Below are positions 20,385-31,518 of a stretch of DNA of 64,000 nt, one piece after another. The stretch covers positions 759,687 through 823,686 of the forward strand of contig NZ_FPAU01000001.1 of the NCBI RefSeq assembly GCF_900116535.1, in the 5' to 3' direction. The translations under genes were made by a program, and so were the position numbers. Origin of the DNA: Kosakonia arachidis. Lineage in GTDB: Bacteria; Pseudomonadota; Gammaproteobacteria; Enterobacterales; Enterobacteriaceae. Below the pieces are notes generated by a model, which worked only from the letters and a program-made list of their open reading frames with translations, did no database searches and was not told where the DNA came from. Every line of letters starts with the position of its first letter. Positions within the stretch are counted from its first letter, which is position 1.

Positions 20385-21668
20385 ATGGAATCCCTGACGT
20401 TACAACCCATCGCGCGGGTAGATGGCACCATCAATCTGCCTGGTTCGAAAAGTGTCTCAAACCGCGCTTTGTTGCTTGCTGCATTTGCCCGTGGCACTAC
20501 CGCTCTGACCAATTTGCTGGACAGCGACGACGTGCGCCACATGCTGAATGCGCTCAGCGCGCTGGGAATTCATTATACCTTGTCTGCCGACCGTACCCGT
20601 TGTGAAGTGACGGGCGTGGGTGGTCCGTTGCACTCTGCGGAAAAACTGGAACTGTTTCTTGGCAATGCCGGAACAGCAATGCGCCCTCTGGCTGCGGCGC
20701 TTTGTCTTGGGGCAAACGATCTGGTGTTGACCGGTGAACCGCGCATGAAAGAGCGCCCGATTGGACACCTGGTTGATGCACTGCGTCAGGGGGGAGCGCA
20801 AATTGATTACCTTGAGCAGGAAAATTATCCACCTTTGCGCCTGCGCGGTGGTTTTACCGGCGGTGACGTGAGCGTGGACGGCAGCGTTTCCAGCCAGTTC
20901 CTGACAGCGCTGCTGATGACTGCGCCGTTGGCGCCGCAGGATACCATTATCACTATCAAAGGTGATCTGGTCTCTAAACCGTATATCGACATCACGTTGC
21001 ATCTGATGGAAACCTTTGGCGTAGTAGTCGAAAATCAGCACTACCAGCGTTTTGTGGTGCGCGGCGGTCAGCAATATCAGTCCCCTGGCCAGTATCTGGT
21101 GGAGGGGGATGCCTCCTCTGCCTCTTATTTCCTGGCGGCAGGTGCGATCAAAGGCGGCACAGTAAAAGTGACCGGCATTGGGCGCAATAGCGTGCAGGGT
21201 GATATCCGCTTTGCCGATGTACTGGAAAAAATGGGCGCGACGGTGGTTTGGGGTGATGACTATATTGCCTGTACACGCGGTGAGCTGAACGCTATCGATA
21301 TGGACATGAATCATATCCCGGACGCGGCAATGACTATCGCGACGGCTGCGCTTTTTGCCAAAGGCACCACTACGCTGCGTAATATTTATAACTGGCGAGT
21401 AAAGGAAACAGATCGTCTGTTTGCGATGGCAACAGAGTTGCGCAAAGTGGGCGCAACGGTGGAAGAGGGTGAGGATTATATCCGCATTACTCCACCGGAA
21501 AAATTACGATTTGCGGAAATTGGTACGTATAACGATCACCGCATGGCGATGTGCTTCTCGTTGGTGGCGCTGTCTGATACGCCAGTCACCATTCTGGATC
21601 CGAAATGCACGGCGAAAACCTTCCCCGACTATTTTGAGCAGTTAGCTCGCATTAGTACGCTCGCGTAA
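20385..21668 (+). CDS. aroA: 5-enolpyruvylshikimate-3-phosphate synthase
   Basis: Sixth step of the shikimate pathway: transfers the enolpyruvyl group of PEP to shikimate 3-phosphate; the target of glyphosate. The 427 residues show the substrate-binding [10 protein letters not shown] segment near the N-terminus (K22), the NAGTAMRPL motif near residue 94 and the RVKETDRL motif near 340. Gly and Pro in NAGTAMRP are those of ordinary glyphosate-sensitive class I enzymes. It is the second gene of serC-aroA, behind a partial terminator. Confidence 0.98.
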   Translation: MESLTLQPIARVDGTINLPGSKSVSNRALLLAAFARGTTALTNLLDSDDVRHMLNALSALGIHYTLSADRTRCEVTGVGGPLHSAEKLELFLGNAGTAMRPLAAALCLGANDLVLTGEPRMKERPIGHLVDALRQGGAQIDYLEQENYPPLRLRGGFTGGDVSVDGSVSSQFLTALLMTAPLAPQDTIITIKGDLVSKPYIDITLHLMETFGVVVENQHYQRFVVRGGQQYQSPGQYLVEGDASSASYFLAAGAIKGGTVKVTGIGRNSVQGDIRFADVLEKMGATVVWGDDYIACTRGELNAIDMDMNHIPDAAMTIATAALFAKGTTTLRNIYNWRVKETDRLFAMATELRKVGATVEEGEDYIRITPPEKLRFAEIGTYNDHRMAMCFSLVALSDTPVTILDPKCTAKTFPDYFEQLARISTLA

Positions 21669-21679
21669 CTCTCTTTGCT

Positions 21680-21703
21680 CCGGGCTGGTGTAAATCAGCC
21701 CGG
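21680..21703 (+). terminator. Hairpin after aroA, weak terminator
   Basis: CCGGGCTG and CAGCCCGG form an eight-base-pair stem around GTGTAAAT, 11 nt after the aroA stop, but without a T-run. It may be an end-of-operon hairpin. K-12 has ycaL between this point and cmk; here there are only 167 nt and no coding remnant that I can see. Confidence 0.5.
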
Positions 21704-21835
21704 CCTGCCGAACATTTATTCTACACTCAGCTTCAGACCCCTCTGTTATTCGCACGCAGTAGTAACGATTGTGTGCATTGCCGCGTATAATGCGCGGCGT
21801 TTACGTAACGATATGCCTTGATTAAGGAGAAAAAG

Positions 21836-22519
21836 ATGACGGCAATTGCCCCGGTAATCACCATTGATGGACCAAGCGGTGCGGGAAAAGGCACGCTTTG
21901 CAAGGCAATGGCGGAAGCGTTGCAATGGCATTTGTTGGATTCAGGCGCAATTTATCGTGTGCTGGCACTCGCTGCACTGCATCACCACGTCGATGTGACC
22001 TCGGAAGAGGTGCTGGTTCCGTTGGCGGCGCATCTGGATGTGCGATTTATCTCAACCGATGGAAATCTGGAAGTGATCCTCGAAGGTGAGGATGTGAGTG
22101 CTGAAATTCGTACCCAGGAAGTAGCAAATGCAGCATCGCAGGTTGCTGCATTTCCGCGCGTGCGTGAAGCATTATTACGCCGCCAGCGCGCGTTTCGCGA
22201 AGCACCTGGCCTTATCGCCGATGGCCGTGATATGGGCACAGTGGTTTTTCCTGACGCGCCGGTAAAAATTTTCCTTGACGCTTCTTCTGAAGAACGTGCG
22301 AATCGTCGTATGCTCCAGTTGCAGGAGAAAGGCTTTAGTGTTAACTTTGAACGCCTTTTGGCCGAGATCAAGGAACGTGACGATCGCGATCGTAATCGTC
22401 CTGTAGCGCCGCTGGTTCCCGCTGCTGATGCTTTAGTTCTGGATTCAACCAGTTTAAGCATTGAGCAAGTGATTGAGAAAGCGCTACAATATGCACGCCA
22501 AAAATTGGCTCTCGCGTAA
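21836..22519 (+). CDS. cmk: Cytidylate kinase
   Basis: Phosphorylates CMP and dCMP to the diphosphates using ATP, feeding the pyrimidine nucleotide pool. The product has 227 residues with the P-loop GPSGAGKGT at residues 12-20, the DSGAIYR acceptor segment and the [12 protein letters not shown] motif. ATG 21836 follows AAGGAGAAAA; an in-frame TTG further upstream is not needed. It lies 113 nt before rpsA, and the two are commonly cotranscribed. Confidence 0.97.
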   Translation: MTAIAPVITIDGPSGAGKGTLCKAMAEALQWHLLDSGAIYRVLALAALHHHVDVTSEEVLVPLAAHLDVRFISTDGNLEVILEGEDVSAEIRTQEVANAASQVAAFPRVREALLRRQRAFREAPGLIADGRDMGTVVFPDAPVKIFLDASSEERANRRMLQLQEKGFSVNFERLLAEIKERDDRDRNRPVAPLVPAADALVLDSTSLSIEQVIEKALQYARQKLALA

Positions 22520-22632
22520 GCGACCGAATTCGTAGTACCTGCTGCAATGGAATGTGAGCAGGCATGTGAAACAACCCCATCCGGCATGAAGCCAGGTGGA
22601 CGTTAAATTGAAGAATCCTGAAGATTATCAAT
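22520..22632 (+). promoter_or_regulatory. rpsA leader without a classical Shine-Dalgarno
   Basis: The 113 nt before rpsA lack a convincing GGAGG-type site near the ATG (the nearest bases are CCTGAAGATTATCAAT). In E. coli the rpsA leader folds into GGA-loop hairpins, promotes very efficient translation and is autorepressed by S1. The same kind of leader is inferred here. Confidence 0.6.
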
Positions 22633-24306
22633 ATGACTGAATCTTTTGCTCAACTCTTTGAAGAGTCCCTGAAAGAAATCGAAACCCGCCCGGGTTCTAT
22701 CGTTCGCGGTGTTGTTGTTGCTATTGACAAAGACATTGTACTGGTTGACGCCGGTCTGAAATCTGAGTCCGCCATTCCGGCTGAGCAGTTCAAAAACGCC
22801 CAGGGCGAGCTGGAAATCCAGGTTGGTGACGAAGTTGACGTTGCTCTGGATGCAGTAGAAGACGGCTTCGGTGAAACCCTGCTGTCCCGTGAGAAAGCTA
22901 AACGTCATGAAGCTTGGATCACGCTGGAAAAAGCTTACGAAGACGCTGAAACTGTTACCGGTGTTATCAACGGCAAAGTCAAGGGCGGCTTCACTGTTGA
23001 GCTGAACGGTATTCGTGCGTTCCTGCCAGGTTCTCTGGTAGACGTTCGTCCGGTCCGTGACACTCTGCACCTGGAAGGCAAAGAGCTTGAATTCAAAGTA
23101 ATCAAGCTTGACCAGAAGCGTAACAACGTTGTTGTTTCCCGTCGTGCGGTTATCGAATCCGAAAACAGCGCAGAACGCGATCAGCTGCTGGAAAACCTGC
23201 AGGAAGGCATGGAAGTTAAAGGTATCGTTAAGAACCTTACTGACTACGGTGCATTCGTTGATCTGGGCGGCGTTGATGGCCTGTTGCACATCACCGACAT
23301 GGCATGGAAACGCGTTAAGCATCCGAGCGAAATCGTAAACGTTGGCGACGAAATCACTGTTAAAGTGCTGAAATTCGACCGCGAACGTACTCGTGTATCC
23401 CTGGGCCTGAAACAGCTGGGTGAAGATCCGTGGGTAGCTATCGCTAAACGTTATCCGGAAGGCACCAGACTGACTGGCCGTGTGACCAATCTGACCGACT
23501 ACGGCTGCTTCGTCGAAATCGAAGAAGGCGTTGAAGGCCTGGTTCACGTTTCCGAAATGGATTGGACCAACAAAAACATCCACCCGTCCAAAGTTGTTAA
23601 CGTTGGCGATGTGGTGGAAGTTATGGTTCTGGATATTGACGAAGAACGTCGTCGTATCTCCCTGGGCCTGAAACAGTGCAAATCCAACCCGTGGCAGCAG
23701 TTTGCTGAAACCCACAACAAGGGCGATCGCGTTGAAGGTAAAATCAAGTCTATCACTGACTTCGGTATCTTCATCGGCCTGGACGGCGGCATCGACGGTT
23801 TGGTTCACCTGTCTGACATCTCCTGGAACGTTGCAGGCGAAGAAGCAGTTCGTGAATACAAAAAAGGCGACGAAATCGCAGCTGTTGTTCTGCAGGTTGA
23901 TGCAGAGCGTGAGCGTATCTCTCTGGGCGTTAAACAGCTCGCAGAAGATCCGTTCAATAACTACGTTGCAGTGAACAAGAAAGGCGCAATCGTAAACGGT
24001 AAAGTGACTGCAGTTGATGCTAAAGGCGCAACCGTAGAACTGGCTGACGGCGTTGAAGGTTACCTGCGCGCTTCTGAAGCTTCTCGTGATCGTGTAGAAG
24101 ATGCAACTCTGGTTCTGAATGTTGGTGATGATGTTGAAGCTAAATTCACCGGTGTTGACCGTAAGAACCGCGTAGTTAGCCTGTCTGTACGTGCGAAAGA
24201 CGAAGCTGACGAGAAAGATGCTATCGCTTCTGTTAACAACAAACAGGAAGAAGGCAACTTCTCTAACGCTATGGCTGAAGCTTTCAAAGCAGCTAAAGGC
24301 GAGTAA
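22633..24306 (+). CDS. rpsA: 30S ribosomal protein S1
   Basis: mRNA-binding ribosomal protein that unfolds structured messages at initiation; it is also a subunit of Q-beta replicase. The 557 residues contain six S1 (OB-fold) repeats at roughly 20-90, 105-170, 190-260, 275-345, 360-435 and 450-520. The first two bind the ribosome and the rest bind RNA; recurring segments include [18 protein letters not shown] and [19 protein letters not shown]. Length and sequence are nearly those of E. coli. Codon use is strongly biased, as expected of a very highly expressed gene. Confidence 0.98.
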   Translation: MTESFAQLFEESLKEIETRPGSIVRGVVVAIDKDIVLVDAGLKSESAIPAEQFKNAQGELEIQVGDEVDVALDAVEDGFGETLLSREKAKRHEAWITLEKAYEDAETVTGVINGKVKGGFTVELNGIRAFLPGSLVDVRPVRDTLHLEGKELEFKVIKLDQKRNNVVVSRRAVIESENSAERDQLLENLQEGMEVKGIVKNLTDYGAFVDLGGVDGLLHITDMAWKRVKHPSEIVNVGDEITVKVLKFDRERTRVSLGLKQLGEDPWVAIAKRYPEGTRLTGRVTNLTDYGCFVEIEEGVEGLVHVSEMDWTNKNIHPSKVVNVGDVVEVMVLDIDEERRRISLGLKQCKSNPWQQFAETHNKGDRVEGKIKSITDFGIFIGLDGGIDGLVHLSDISWNVAGEEAVREYKKGDEIAAVVLQVDAERERISLGVKQLAEDPFNNYVAVNKKGAIVNGKVTAVDAKGATVELADGVEGYLRASEASRDRVEDATLVLNVGDDVEAKFTGVDRKNRVVSLSVRAKDEADEKDAIASVNNKQEEGNFSNAMAEAFKAAKGE

Positions 24307-24419
24307 GATCAAGTATCCCGAGTTATTTGTTTGGTAACAGGACGAAAGTCACAGAGTTACCGTGCGAACGACGATGAGTTACTTGACAGATCACAGGATT
24401 CGTCCTGTAATCAATGACA

Positions 24420-24441
24420 AAGGGCGGCTACGGTCGCCCTT
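24420..24441 (+). terminator. Probable terminator hairpin after rpsA
   Basis: AAGGGCG and CGCCCTT pair around an eight-base loop about 115 nt after rpsA, followed only by GTTAAA. The weak T-run suggests partial termination before ihfB. Confidence 0.5.
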
Positions 24442-24488
24442 GTTAAAGCTATTAAGCGAATATTGCGTTGAAGGAAACCGGAGGAATC

Positions 24489-24773
24489 ATGACCAAGTCA
24501 GAATTGATAGAAAGACTTGCAAGCCAGCAATCGCATATCCCGGCTAAAGCCGTGGAAGATGCCGTAAAAGAAATGCTGGAGCATATGGCCTCTACTCTTG
24601 CCCAGGGTGAGCGCATTGAGATCCGCGGTTTCGGCAGTTTTTCCCTTCACTATCGTGCACCTCGCACCGGGCGTAACCCCAAAACAGGCGATAAAGTGGA
24701 TCTGGAAGGTAAATACGTTCCGCACTTTAAGCCGGGTAAAGAATTACGTGACCGCGCCAATATTTATGAGTAA
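24489..24773 (+). CDS. ihfB: Integration host factor beta subunit
   Basis: Half of the IHF heterodimer, a nucleoid protein that bends DNA sharply at specific sites in promoters, origins and recombination sites. The 94 residues have the DNABII fold with the DNA-inserting beta-arm sequence [11 protein letters not shown] and end in RANIYE. ATG 24489 is preceded by a CCGGAGGAATC ribosome site; an in-frame start 21 nt upstream is not conserved. It follows rpsA as in other enterobacteria and has its own terminator. Confidence 0.97.
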   Translation: MTKSELIERLASQQSHIPAKAVEDAVKEMLEHMASTLAQGERIEIRGFGSFSLHYRAPRTGRNPKTGDKVDLEGKYVPHFKPGKELRDRANIYE

Positions 24774-24805
24774 TTCTTAGCGAAAAGCAAAGAATTGCAT
24801 TCGAG

Positions 24806-24830
24806 AAGGCACCTGAAAGGGTGCCTTTTT
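24806..24830 (+). terminator. Intrinsic terminator after ihfB
   Basis: AAGGCACC and GGTGCCTT form an eight-base-pair stem around TGAAAG and run into a T-tract. Confidence 0.92.
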
Positions 24831-24986
24831 CATTTTATGCGTTTCTTTTCCTGAAGCAGCCTCGCACATTTTTGCTGATGTGATGTAACGCGATAAAAAA
24901 ACAACAATTCGCGCCGCAAACCTGAAAACATACGAAAGCGAATCAAACCAGAGCTCCGCATACTTCTGCTCCACAAGGAGGTATGC

Positions 24987-27248
24987 ATGGCGTTATCTAC
25001 ATTAGCCGCATGCATTATATTGGGCATTTTGCCGCTGTTGTGGTTGCCAGCATTACCCGATATTCACAGTAGTTGGTGCGTCATCATTAGTGGATGCCTG
25101 CTGGCATGCTTACAACCACGGTTTTTACGCTATGGGGGTATCACGTTGCTCATTTTTGCCTGGGGCGTTTTGAACGCAATGCAGGCACTTTGGCCAACGA
25201 TGAATCTTCCAGGGGCGAACCGCCAGGTTGAAGTCATTATTACCGAAACAGACAGTATGACCCGACATCAGGCGAAGATAGTGAGTCTTAATGGTAAACG
25301 CCTGTTCCCGGCCGCTGGCATAACGCTCTATGGGCAATATTTACCTGCCCCGGTCTGCACAGGACAGCGATGGGCGATGACCGTCCGCGTCCGAGCGATG
25401 CATGGCCAACTCAACGACGGAGGATTTGATTCTCAGCGCTATGCATTGGCGAGCCATCTTCCTCTTAGCGGTCGTTTTAGCGATGCGCGTTTAATCGAGC
25501 CAACTTGTAGCTGGCGTGCTGATTATTTGCAGTCGCTGACGCACACGCTTTCCCCTTATTTATGGCGTCCGGTGATTCTGGCGCTGGGAATGGGGGAGCG
25601 TTCGGCACTTGAAAGCTCGGTAAAAGAGATTATGCGTCAGACAGGAATCGCCCACTTAATGGCTATATCTGGATTGCATATCGCTCTTGCCGCAATGCTT
25701 GGCGGCATTGTTACTCGTGGTATACAGTTTTACTTCCCAGCCAATCGGGTTAACTGGGCCTTGCCGCTGCTCGCTGGCACGTTGTGTGCCATCGGATATG
25801 CATGTCTCACCGGCTTACAGCCCCCTGCATTGCGCACGGCTATTTCGCTTAGTGTCTGGGCCACACTACGTCTTTCCGGTCGGCAGTGGTCGCCCTGGCA
25901 AGTCTGGCTCTGTTGTATCGCCGTGATACTGTTTATCGATCCGCTATCCATATTGTCATACAGCTTGTGGTTATCGGCCTTCGCCGTGGCCGCATTACTG
26001 TTCTGGTATCAGTGGTTACCCATGCCAGCTCAACAACACTGGCTTATACGTAACGGTATAAGCCTGATCCATTTGCAGATAGGAATGACGTTATTACTGA
26101 TTCCATTACAATTATCTATGTTCCATGGGATCAGTCTAAGCTCGTTGGTCGCCAATCTGCTGGCGATCCCTCTGGTCACATTTGTCACCGTACCCTTGAT
26201 TTTAACGGGAATGCTGTTGCACTTGACCGGGCCCTCATTAATTGAGGAAGCCTGCTGGTACCTGGCGAACCAAACACTCGTACTCTTGTTTGCTTTTCTG
26301 CGATGGTTGCCCGCGGGATGGATCAACGTTGATGCACGTTGGCAGGCAGTCGCCTGGGTACCATGGTTGATGCTGATCTGCTGGCGCTTGTCTCTGTGGT
26401 GTCGTATTCCTGCCCTGTGTCTGACTGGCCTGACGATGCTCTTATTGCCGCTATGGCGGGGTGATCGGCCAGGAGCGTGGTCCGTACATATGCTGGATGT
26501 TGGGCAGGGGCTGGCAATGGTAATTGAGCGCAATGGTAAAGCAATTCTCTATGACACCGGCGTTGCGTGGTCTGGTGGTGATAGTGGCCAGCAACTGATT
26601 ATTCCCTGGCTGCGCTGGCATGCTCTGCAGCCCGAGGGCATCATTCTGAGCCATGAACATCTGGATCATCGCGGTGGCCTGGCATCGTTACTGAGAACCT
26701 GGCCAGAACTGTGGGTACGCAGTCCATTAGGTTGGGCTGGCCATACGCCCTGTTTTCGTGGGGAAACATGGCAGTGGCAGGGGTTGACGTTCAGCGTGCA
26801 CTGGCCGCTACCGAAAGCGCAGATGCAGGGGAACAATCTCTCATGTGTCGTGAAGGTGGAGGATGGGCAACACAGCATCCTGCTAACCGGAGACATCGAA
26901 ACACAGGGCGAGATGGCAATGCTCAGCCACTACTGGCAGCACCTGCAATCTACCATTGTACAGGTACCTCATCACGGAAGTAATACCTCGTCGTCTCTGC
27001 CTTTCTTACAGCGGGTTGGAGGTAAGGCGGCTGTGGCGTCTGCGTCGCGGTATAACGCCTGGCGCTTCCCTTCGCTAAAGGTCGTAAAACGTTACCGGGA
27101 ACAGGGATATCGCTGGTATGACACTCCGCACCAGGGGCAGATAACCATCTCTTTTTCTCCCCAGGGCTGGGAAATCCATAGCTTACGAGATCAACTTTTA
27201 CCGCGTTGGTATCATCAGTGGTTTGGCGTCCCAAACGATAACGGGTAG
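24987..27248 (+). CDS. ycaI: ComEC/Rec2-type membrane protein YcaI
   Basis: Homologue of the competence DNA-uptake channel ComEC. It has 753 residues with an N-terminal OB-like region, a central competence domain of many hydrophobic helices (including the HLMAISGLHIAL segment around residue 230) and a C-terminal metallo-beta-lactamase domain with the metal motif SHEHLDHRGG near residue 555 and a later PHHGSNTSSS. ATG 24987 follows AAGGAGGT. The role in enterobacteria, which are not classically competent, is unsettled. It is one of the most divergent proteins in the window compared with K-12. It lies 36 nt upstream of msbA. Confidence 0.93.
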   Translation: MALSTLAACIILGILPLLWLPALPDIHSSWCVIISGCLLACLQPRFLRYGGITLLIFAWGVLNAMQALWPTMNLPGANRQVEVIITETDSMTRHQAKIVSLNGKRLFPAAGITLYGQYLPAPVCTGQRWAMTVRVRAMHGQLNDGGFDSQRYALASHLPLSGRFSDARLIEPTCSWRADYLQSLTHTLSPYLWRPVILALGMGERSALESSVKEIMRQTGIAHLMAISGLHIALAAMLGGIVTRGIQFYFPANRVNWALPLLAGTLCAIGYACLTGLQPPALRTAISLSVWATLRLSGRQWSPWQVWLCCIAVILFIDPLSILSYSLWLSAFAVAALLFWYQWLPMPAQQHWLIRNGISLIHLQIGMTLLLIPLQLSMFHGISLSSLVANLLAIPLVTFVTVPLILTGMLLHLTGPSLIEEACWYLANQTLVLLFAFLRWLPAGWINVDARWQAVAWVPWLMLICWRLSLWCRIPALCLTGLTMLLLPLWRGDRPGAWSVHMLDVGQGLAMVIERNGKAILYDTGVAWSGGDSGQQLIIPWLRWHALQPEGIILSHEHLDHRGGLASLLRTWPELWVRSPLGWAGHTPCFRGETWQWQGLTFSVHWPLPKAQMQGNNLSCVVKVEDGQHSILLTGDIETQGEMAMLSHYWQHLQSTIVQVPHHGSNTSSSLPFLQRVGGKAAVASASRYNAWRFPSLKVVKRYREQGYRWYDTPHQGQITISFSPQGWEIHSLRDQLLPRWYHQWFGVPNDNG

Positions 27249-27284
27249 AATATGCGGCTATTTCAACAAGTGCTGGTTTTCTGA

Positions 27285-29033
27285 ATGCAGAACGATAAAG
27301 ATCTCTCCACATGGCAGACATTCCGCCGACTATGGCCAACTATTGCGCCGTTCAAAACGGGTCTGATCGTGTCGGGGATTGCGTTAATCCTCAACGCAGC
27401 CAGCGATACATTCATGTTATCGCTGCTTAAACCGTTACTGGACGATGGTTTTGGTAAAACGGACCGTTCGGTGCTGCTGTGGATGCCGCTGGTGGTTATC
27501 GGGCTGATGATCCTCCGCGGTATCACCAGTTATATCTCCAGTTACTGCATTTCCTGGGTCTCGGGGAAAGTAGTGATGACCATGCGCCGCCGCCTGTTTA
27601 GCCACATGATGGGTATGCCGGTATCATTTTTTGATAAGCAATCGACTGGCACATTGCTGTCGCGTATTACCTACGATTCGGAACAAGTGGCTTCGTCTTC
27701 ATCCAGCGCATTGATCACCGTGGTGCGTGAAGGTGCATCGATCATCGGCCTGTTCGTGATGATGTTCTGGTATAGCTGGCAACTGTCGCTGATCCTGATT
27801 GTGCTGGCGCCAATTGTTTCTGTCGCTATTCGCGTGGTATCTAAGCGTTTCCGTAATATCAGCAAAAACATGCAGAACACGATGGGGCAGGTGACCACCA
27901 GCGCGGAACAGATGCTAAAAGGACATAAAGAGGTGCTGATGTTTGGCGGTCAGGAAGTGGAAACCCACCGCTTTGACAAAGTCAGTAACAAAATGCGCTT
28001 GCAGGGTATGAAAATGGTCTCTGCTTCCTCTATTTCCGATCCTTTGATCCAGTTAATTGCCTCACTGGCACTGGCATTTGTGCTTTATGCCGCCAGCTTC
28101 CCAAGCGTCATGCAGACGCTTTCGGCTGGTACGATTACCGTCGTCTTTTCTTCTATGATTGCCCTGATGCGCCCGTTGAAATCGTTGACTAACGTCAATG
28201 CTCAGTTCCAGCGAGGTATGGCGGCTTGTCAGACGCTGTTTGCTATCCTCGATAGTGAGCAGGAAAAAGACGAAGGAACGCGTGTTATCGAACGTGCTCG
28301 CGGCGATATTGAATTCCGCAACGTGACGTTTACTTATCCTGGCCGTGATACGCCAGCTCTGCGCAATATCAACCTGACGATCCCTGCGGGCAAGACTGTT
28401 GCACTGGTGGGGCGTTCCGGTTCTGGTAAATCGACGTTGGCCAGCCTAATCACGCGTTTCTATGATATTGACGAAGGACAGATCCTGATGGATGGCCACG
28501 ATCTGCGCGAATACAAGCTCACATCGCTACGTGACCAGGTCGCGCTGGTCTCCCAGAACGTGCATCTCTTTAATGATACCGTTGCCAATAACATTGCCTA
28601 TGCCCGTACCGAGGTATACAGCCGTGAGGAGATTGAGAAAGTAACGAAGATGGCCTATGCCTTTGATTTTATCAATAAAATGGATAGTGGCCTGGATACA
28701 ATAATTGGCGAGAATGGGGTGCTGCTTTCCGGCGGCCAGCGTCAGCGTATCGCGATTGCCCGAGCGTTGCTGCGTGACAGCCCGATCCTGATCCTTGATG
28801 AGGCCACGTCAGCGCTGGATACCGAATCTGAACGTGCTATTCAGGCTGCGCTCAATGAGTTGCAGAAAAACCGTACCTCTTTGGTTATCGCGCACCGCCT
28901 GTCTACCATTGAACAGGCCGATGAGATTGTGGTGGTTGAAGATGGATGTATCGTTGAGCGTGGCAGTCATGCCGAGTTGCTGGAGCACCGCGGCGTTTAC
29001 GCTCAGCTTCATAAAATGCAGTTTGGCGCATGA
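27285..29033 (+). CDS. msbA: Lipid A core flippase MsbA
   Basis: Essential inner-membrane ABC exporter that flips lipid A-core from the cytoplasmic to the periplasmic leaflet. The 582-residue half-transporter has six transmembrane helices (about 20-330) followed by one nucleotide-binding domain with Walker [10 protein letters not shown] (about 376), signature LSGGQRQR (about 481) and Walker [13 protein letters not shown]. Its stop overlaps the lpxK start in ATGA, so the two lipid A genes are translationally coupled. Confidence 0.98.
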   Translation: MQNDKDLSTWQTFRRLWPTIAPFKTGLIVSGIALILNAASDTFMLSLLKPLLDDGFGKTDRSVLLWMPLVVIGLMILRGITSYISSYCISWVSGKVVMTMRRRLFSHMMGMPVSFFDKQSTGTLLSRITYDSEQVASSSSSALITVVREGASIIGLFVMMFWYSWQLSLILIVLAPIVSVAIRVVSKRFRNISKNMQNTMGQVTTSAEQMLKGHKEVLMFGGQEVETHRFDKVSNKMRLQGMKMVSASSISDPLIQLIASLALAFVLYAASFPSVMQTLSAGTITVVFSSMIALMRPLKSLTNVNAQFQRGMAACQTLFAILDSEQEKDEGTRVIERARGDIEFRNVTFTYPGRDTPALRNINLTIPAGKTVALVGRSGSGKSTLASLITRFYDIDEGQILMDGHDLREYKLTSLRDQVALVSQNVHLFNDTVANNIAYARTEVYSREEIEKVTKMAYAFDFINKMDSGLDTIIGENGVLLSGGQRQRIAIARALLRDSPILILDEATSALDTESERAIQAALNELQKNRTSLVIAHRLSTIEQADEIVVVEDGCIVERGSHAELLEHRGVYAQLHKMQFGA

Positions 29034-30007
29034 TTGCTCGTATCTGGTCCGGTGAATCTCCGCTGTGGCTACTATTATTGCCACTCTCATGGCTTTATGG
29101 CCTGGTGAGTGGCGCAATCCGTCTGGCTTATCGTCTGGGGCTCAAAAAATCCTGGCGCGCCCCTGTTCCGGTGGTGGTGGTCGGTAACCTGACGGCTGGC
29201 GGTAACGGTAAAACACCAGTGGTTGTCTGGTTGGTTGAACAGCTTCAGCAGCGTAGTATCCGCGTAGGGGTGGTTTCGCGAGGGTATGGCGGGAAGGCAG
29301 CACATTATCCGCTGCTGCTGACGTCTGATACCACGCCGGAAGAGGCAGGCGACGAACCTGTGCTGATTTACCAGCGCACCGGCGCGCCTGTTGCTGTGTC
29401 ACCCCTCCGCCGTGAGGCGGTGGAAGCCATTCTGGCACAACATCCTGTGCAGATAATCGTGACCGATGATGGCCTTCAACACTATCCCCTGGCGCGAGAC
29501 AAAGAGATTGTGGTTGTTGATGGCGCTAGACGTTTTGGCAATGGCTGGTGGCTGCCTGCGGGTCCGATGCGTGAACGCGCTTCACGTCTGAAAACGGTTG
29601 ATGCGGTGATCGCCAATGGCGGCGTAGCACGAGCGGGTGAGATCCCGATGCGCCTGATACCGGGGATGGCGGTTAATTTGCGCACGGGTGAACGGCGTGA
29701 AGTACGTGAGCTGGTGCCTTGCGTGGCGATGGCTGGTATTGGCCATCCCCCGCGTTTTTTCGCTACGCTCAGTGAGTGCGGTGTGACACCGGAACAGACT
29801 TTTGCGCTCGCCGATCACCAGGCATTAACCCGTTCGGATGTTCGGGCGATGGTCAAACCGGGACAGACGCTGGTGATGACAGAAAAAGATGCGGTGAAAT
29901 GTCGGCCCTTCGCTGAAGATAACTGGTGGTATTTGCCTGTGGACGCGCAACTGGAAGGTGAACAGGCAAATAAGCTACTGCAGGAATTGCTTACACTGGC
30001 GCGCTGA
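29030..30007 (+). CDS. lpxK: Tetraacyldisaccharide 4'-kinase
   Basis: Phosphorylates the 4' position of the lipid A disaccharide precursor to give lipid IVA at the inner membrane. The 325 residues begin with an N-terminal membrane helix and carry the P-loop [12 protein letters not shown] at residues 52-63 and the conserved [19 protein letters not shown] segment. Four-base ATGA overlap with msbA. The protein is three residues shorter than the E. coli form I remember, probably at the C-terminus. Confidence 0.97.
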   Translation: MIARIWSGESPLWLLLLPLSWLYGLVSGAIRLAYRLGLKKSWRAPVPVVVVGNLTAGGNGKTPVVVWLVEQLQQRSIRVGVVSRGYGGKAAHYPLLLTSDTTPEEAGDEPVLIYQRTGAPVAVSPLRREAVEAILAQHPVQIIVTDDGLQHYPLARDKEIVVVDGARRFGNGWWLPAGPMRERASRLKTVDAVIANGGVARAGEIPMRLIPGMAVNLRTGERREVRELVPCVAMAGIGHPPRFFATLSECGVTPEQTFALADHQALTRSDVRAMVKPGQTLVMTEKDAVKCRPFAEDNWWYLPVDAQLEGEQANKLLQELLTLAR

Positions 30008-30052
30008 CGATCGCTTCATCGGCCGCGCCCTGTTAACTGAACAGGAATCTCC

Positions 30053-31282
30053 ATGTCTGTGCCGCAACTCTCGTTAACATCTGCCCGCCATCTACATCTC
30101 GCCGCGCAAGGTTTACTGCGTAAACCTGCCAGACGCGCCGTACCTTCCGATATCCTCTCTATGATTCAGCGCATGTCGCTGCTGCAAATCGACACTATCA
30201 ATATTGTTGCCCGTAGCCCTTATCTGGTGCTGTTCAGCCGCCTTGGGCAGTATCCATCGCAGTGGCTTGACGACGCACTACGTCGTGGTGAACTGATGGA
30301 ATATTGGGCTCATGAAGCCTGTTTCTTACCGCGTGATGATTTTGCCCTTGTACGCCACCGCATGCTGACACCTGACAAGATGGGCTGGAAGTACCGTAAA
30401 GAGTGGATGCAGGAGCATGCCGAAGAAATTGAGCAGCTTGTTGCCCATATTGAGAAAAATGGGCCGGTGCGCTCTGCCGATTTTGAGCATCCGCGTAAAG
30501 GCACCAGTGGCTGGTGGGAGTGGAAACCTCACAAGCGACATCTGGAGGGATTGTTTACGGCCGGGAAAGTGATGGTTATCGAACGCCGTAATTTCCAGCG
30601 CGTCTATGATCTCACGCAGCGGGTAATGCCACACTGGGATGATGAGCGAGACGTGCTGTCGCAGGAGGCAGCGGAGTACCGGATGTTGGAAAACAGCGCC
30701 CGTAGTCTCGGGGTGTTTCGTGCTCAGTGGCTGGCAGACTACTACCGTCTGCGTCAGCCAGCATTACCGTTACTACTGGAGCAGTTGCAGGATGCCGGGC
30801 AAATTTATCCGGTCAATGTTGAAACCCTGGGGCCATCCTGGCTGCATGCGTCACTATTGCCGCTACTGGCAGCGGCACAGAAAGACCAACTCACCGCCAC
30901 GCACAGCGCAGTATTGTCACCGTTTGATCCGGTGGTTTGGGATCGCAAGCGGGCCGAGCAGTTTTTCGATTTCAGTTATCGTCTGGAGTGCTACACCCCG
31001 GCACCTAAGCGGCAGTTTGGCTATTTCGTGTTGCCGCTGCTTCACCGTGGGCGGCTGGTTGGGCGCATGGATGCCAAAATGCACCGCAAAGAGGGTGTAC
31101 TGGAAGTGATTGCGCTCTATCTTGAGGACGGGGTTAAGCCTGGCTGTATGCTGGAAAAGGGGCTGCAAAACGCCATTACGGAATTCGCCCGTTGGCAGGG
31201 GGCCCGAAGGATCACGTTTGCGCGTCTGCCGGATGGGTTGTTTTCAGCCTGCCGAAGCGGGCTGGAAATAGACGCGGTGTAA
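30053..31282 (+). CDS. ycaQ: DNA glycosylase YcaQ (AlkX type)
   Basis: HTH_42-superfamily DNA glycosylase. E. coli YcaQ removes bulky N7-alkylguanines and unhooks nitrogen-mustard interstrand crosslinks. The 409-residue protein contains the catalytic Q-x-D motif of the YcaQ branch at Q45-I46-D47 ([10 protein letters not shown]), which distinguishes it from the Q-x-Q of Streptomyces AlkZ, plus tandem winged-helix domains. The start at 30053 follows ACAGGAATCTCC, 45 nt after lpxK. It sits inside an envelope operon with no obvious functional link. Confidence 0.93.
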   Translation: MSVPQLSLTSARHLHLAAQGLLRKPARRAVPSDILSMIQRMSLLQIDTINIVARSPYLVLFSRLGQYPSQWLDDALRRGELMEYWAHEACFLPRDDFALVRHRMLTPDKMGWKYRKEWMQEHAEEIEQLVAHIEKNGPVRSADFEHPRKGTSGWWEWKPHKRHLEGLFTAGKVMVIERRNFQRVYDLTQRVMPHWDDERDVLSQEAAEYRMLENSARSLGVFRAQWLADYYRLRQPALPLLLEQLQDAGQIYPVNVETLGPSWLHASLLPLLAAAQKDQLTATHSAVLSPFDPVVWDRKRAEQFFDFSYRLECYTPAPKRQFGYFVLPLLHRGRLVGRMDAKMHRKEGVLEVIALYLEDGVKPGCMLEKGLQNAITEFARWQGARRITFARLPDGLFSACRSGLEIDAV

Positions 31283-31335
31283 GAAATGGATGTGATAAGC
31301 TTAACGCATTAATTGTCGGTGTCTCAGGAGGAAAG

Positions 31336-31518
31336 ATGGATCACCGTTTGCTTGAAATTATTGCCTGTCCTGTGTGTAACGGCAAACTCTACTACAGCCA
31401 GGATAAGCAAGAGCTGATCTGTAAAATTGACAGTCTGGCCTACCCGGTGCGGGAAGGCATTCCGGTCTTGCTGGAAACTGAAGCGCGTTCGTTAACTGCG
31501 GAAGAGAGCCGGCCATGA
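31336..31518 (+). CDS. ycaR: Small Trm112-like protein YcaR
   Basis: A 60-residue protein of the UPF0434/Trm112 family of unknown role. The N-terminal Cys-x2-Cys pair ([10 protein letters not shown], residues 11 and 14) and the single later cysteine in LICKI suggest a zinc-ribbon-like fold, perhaps incomplete. ATG 31336 has an ideal AGGAGGAAAG site; the longer open frame upstream overlaps the ycaQ end and is not conserved. Its stop overlaps the kdsB start (ATGA). Confidence 0.93.
   Translation: MDHRLLEIIACPVCNGKLYYSQDKQELICKIDSLAYPVREGIPVLLETEARSLTAEESRP

Noticed and set aside
22603-24312. Long minus-strand frame antisense to rpsA
   Set aside because: Same cause: biased codons of rpsA leave the opposite strand free of stops. 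The product is low-complexity Phe/Asn/Val-rich and matches nothing known to me.
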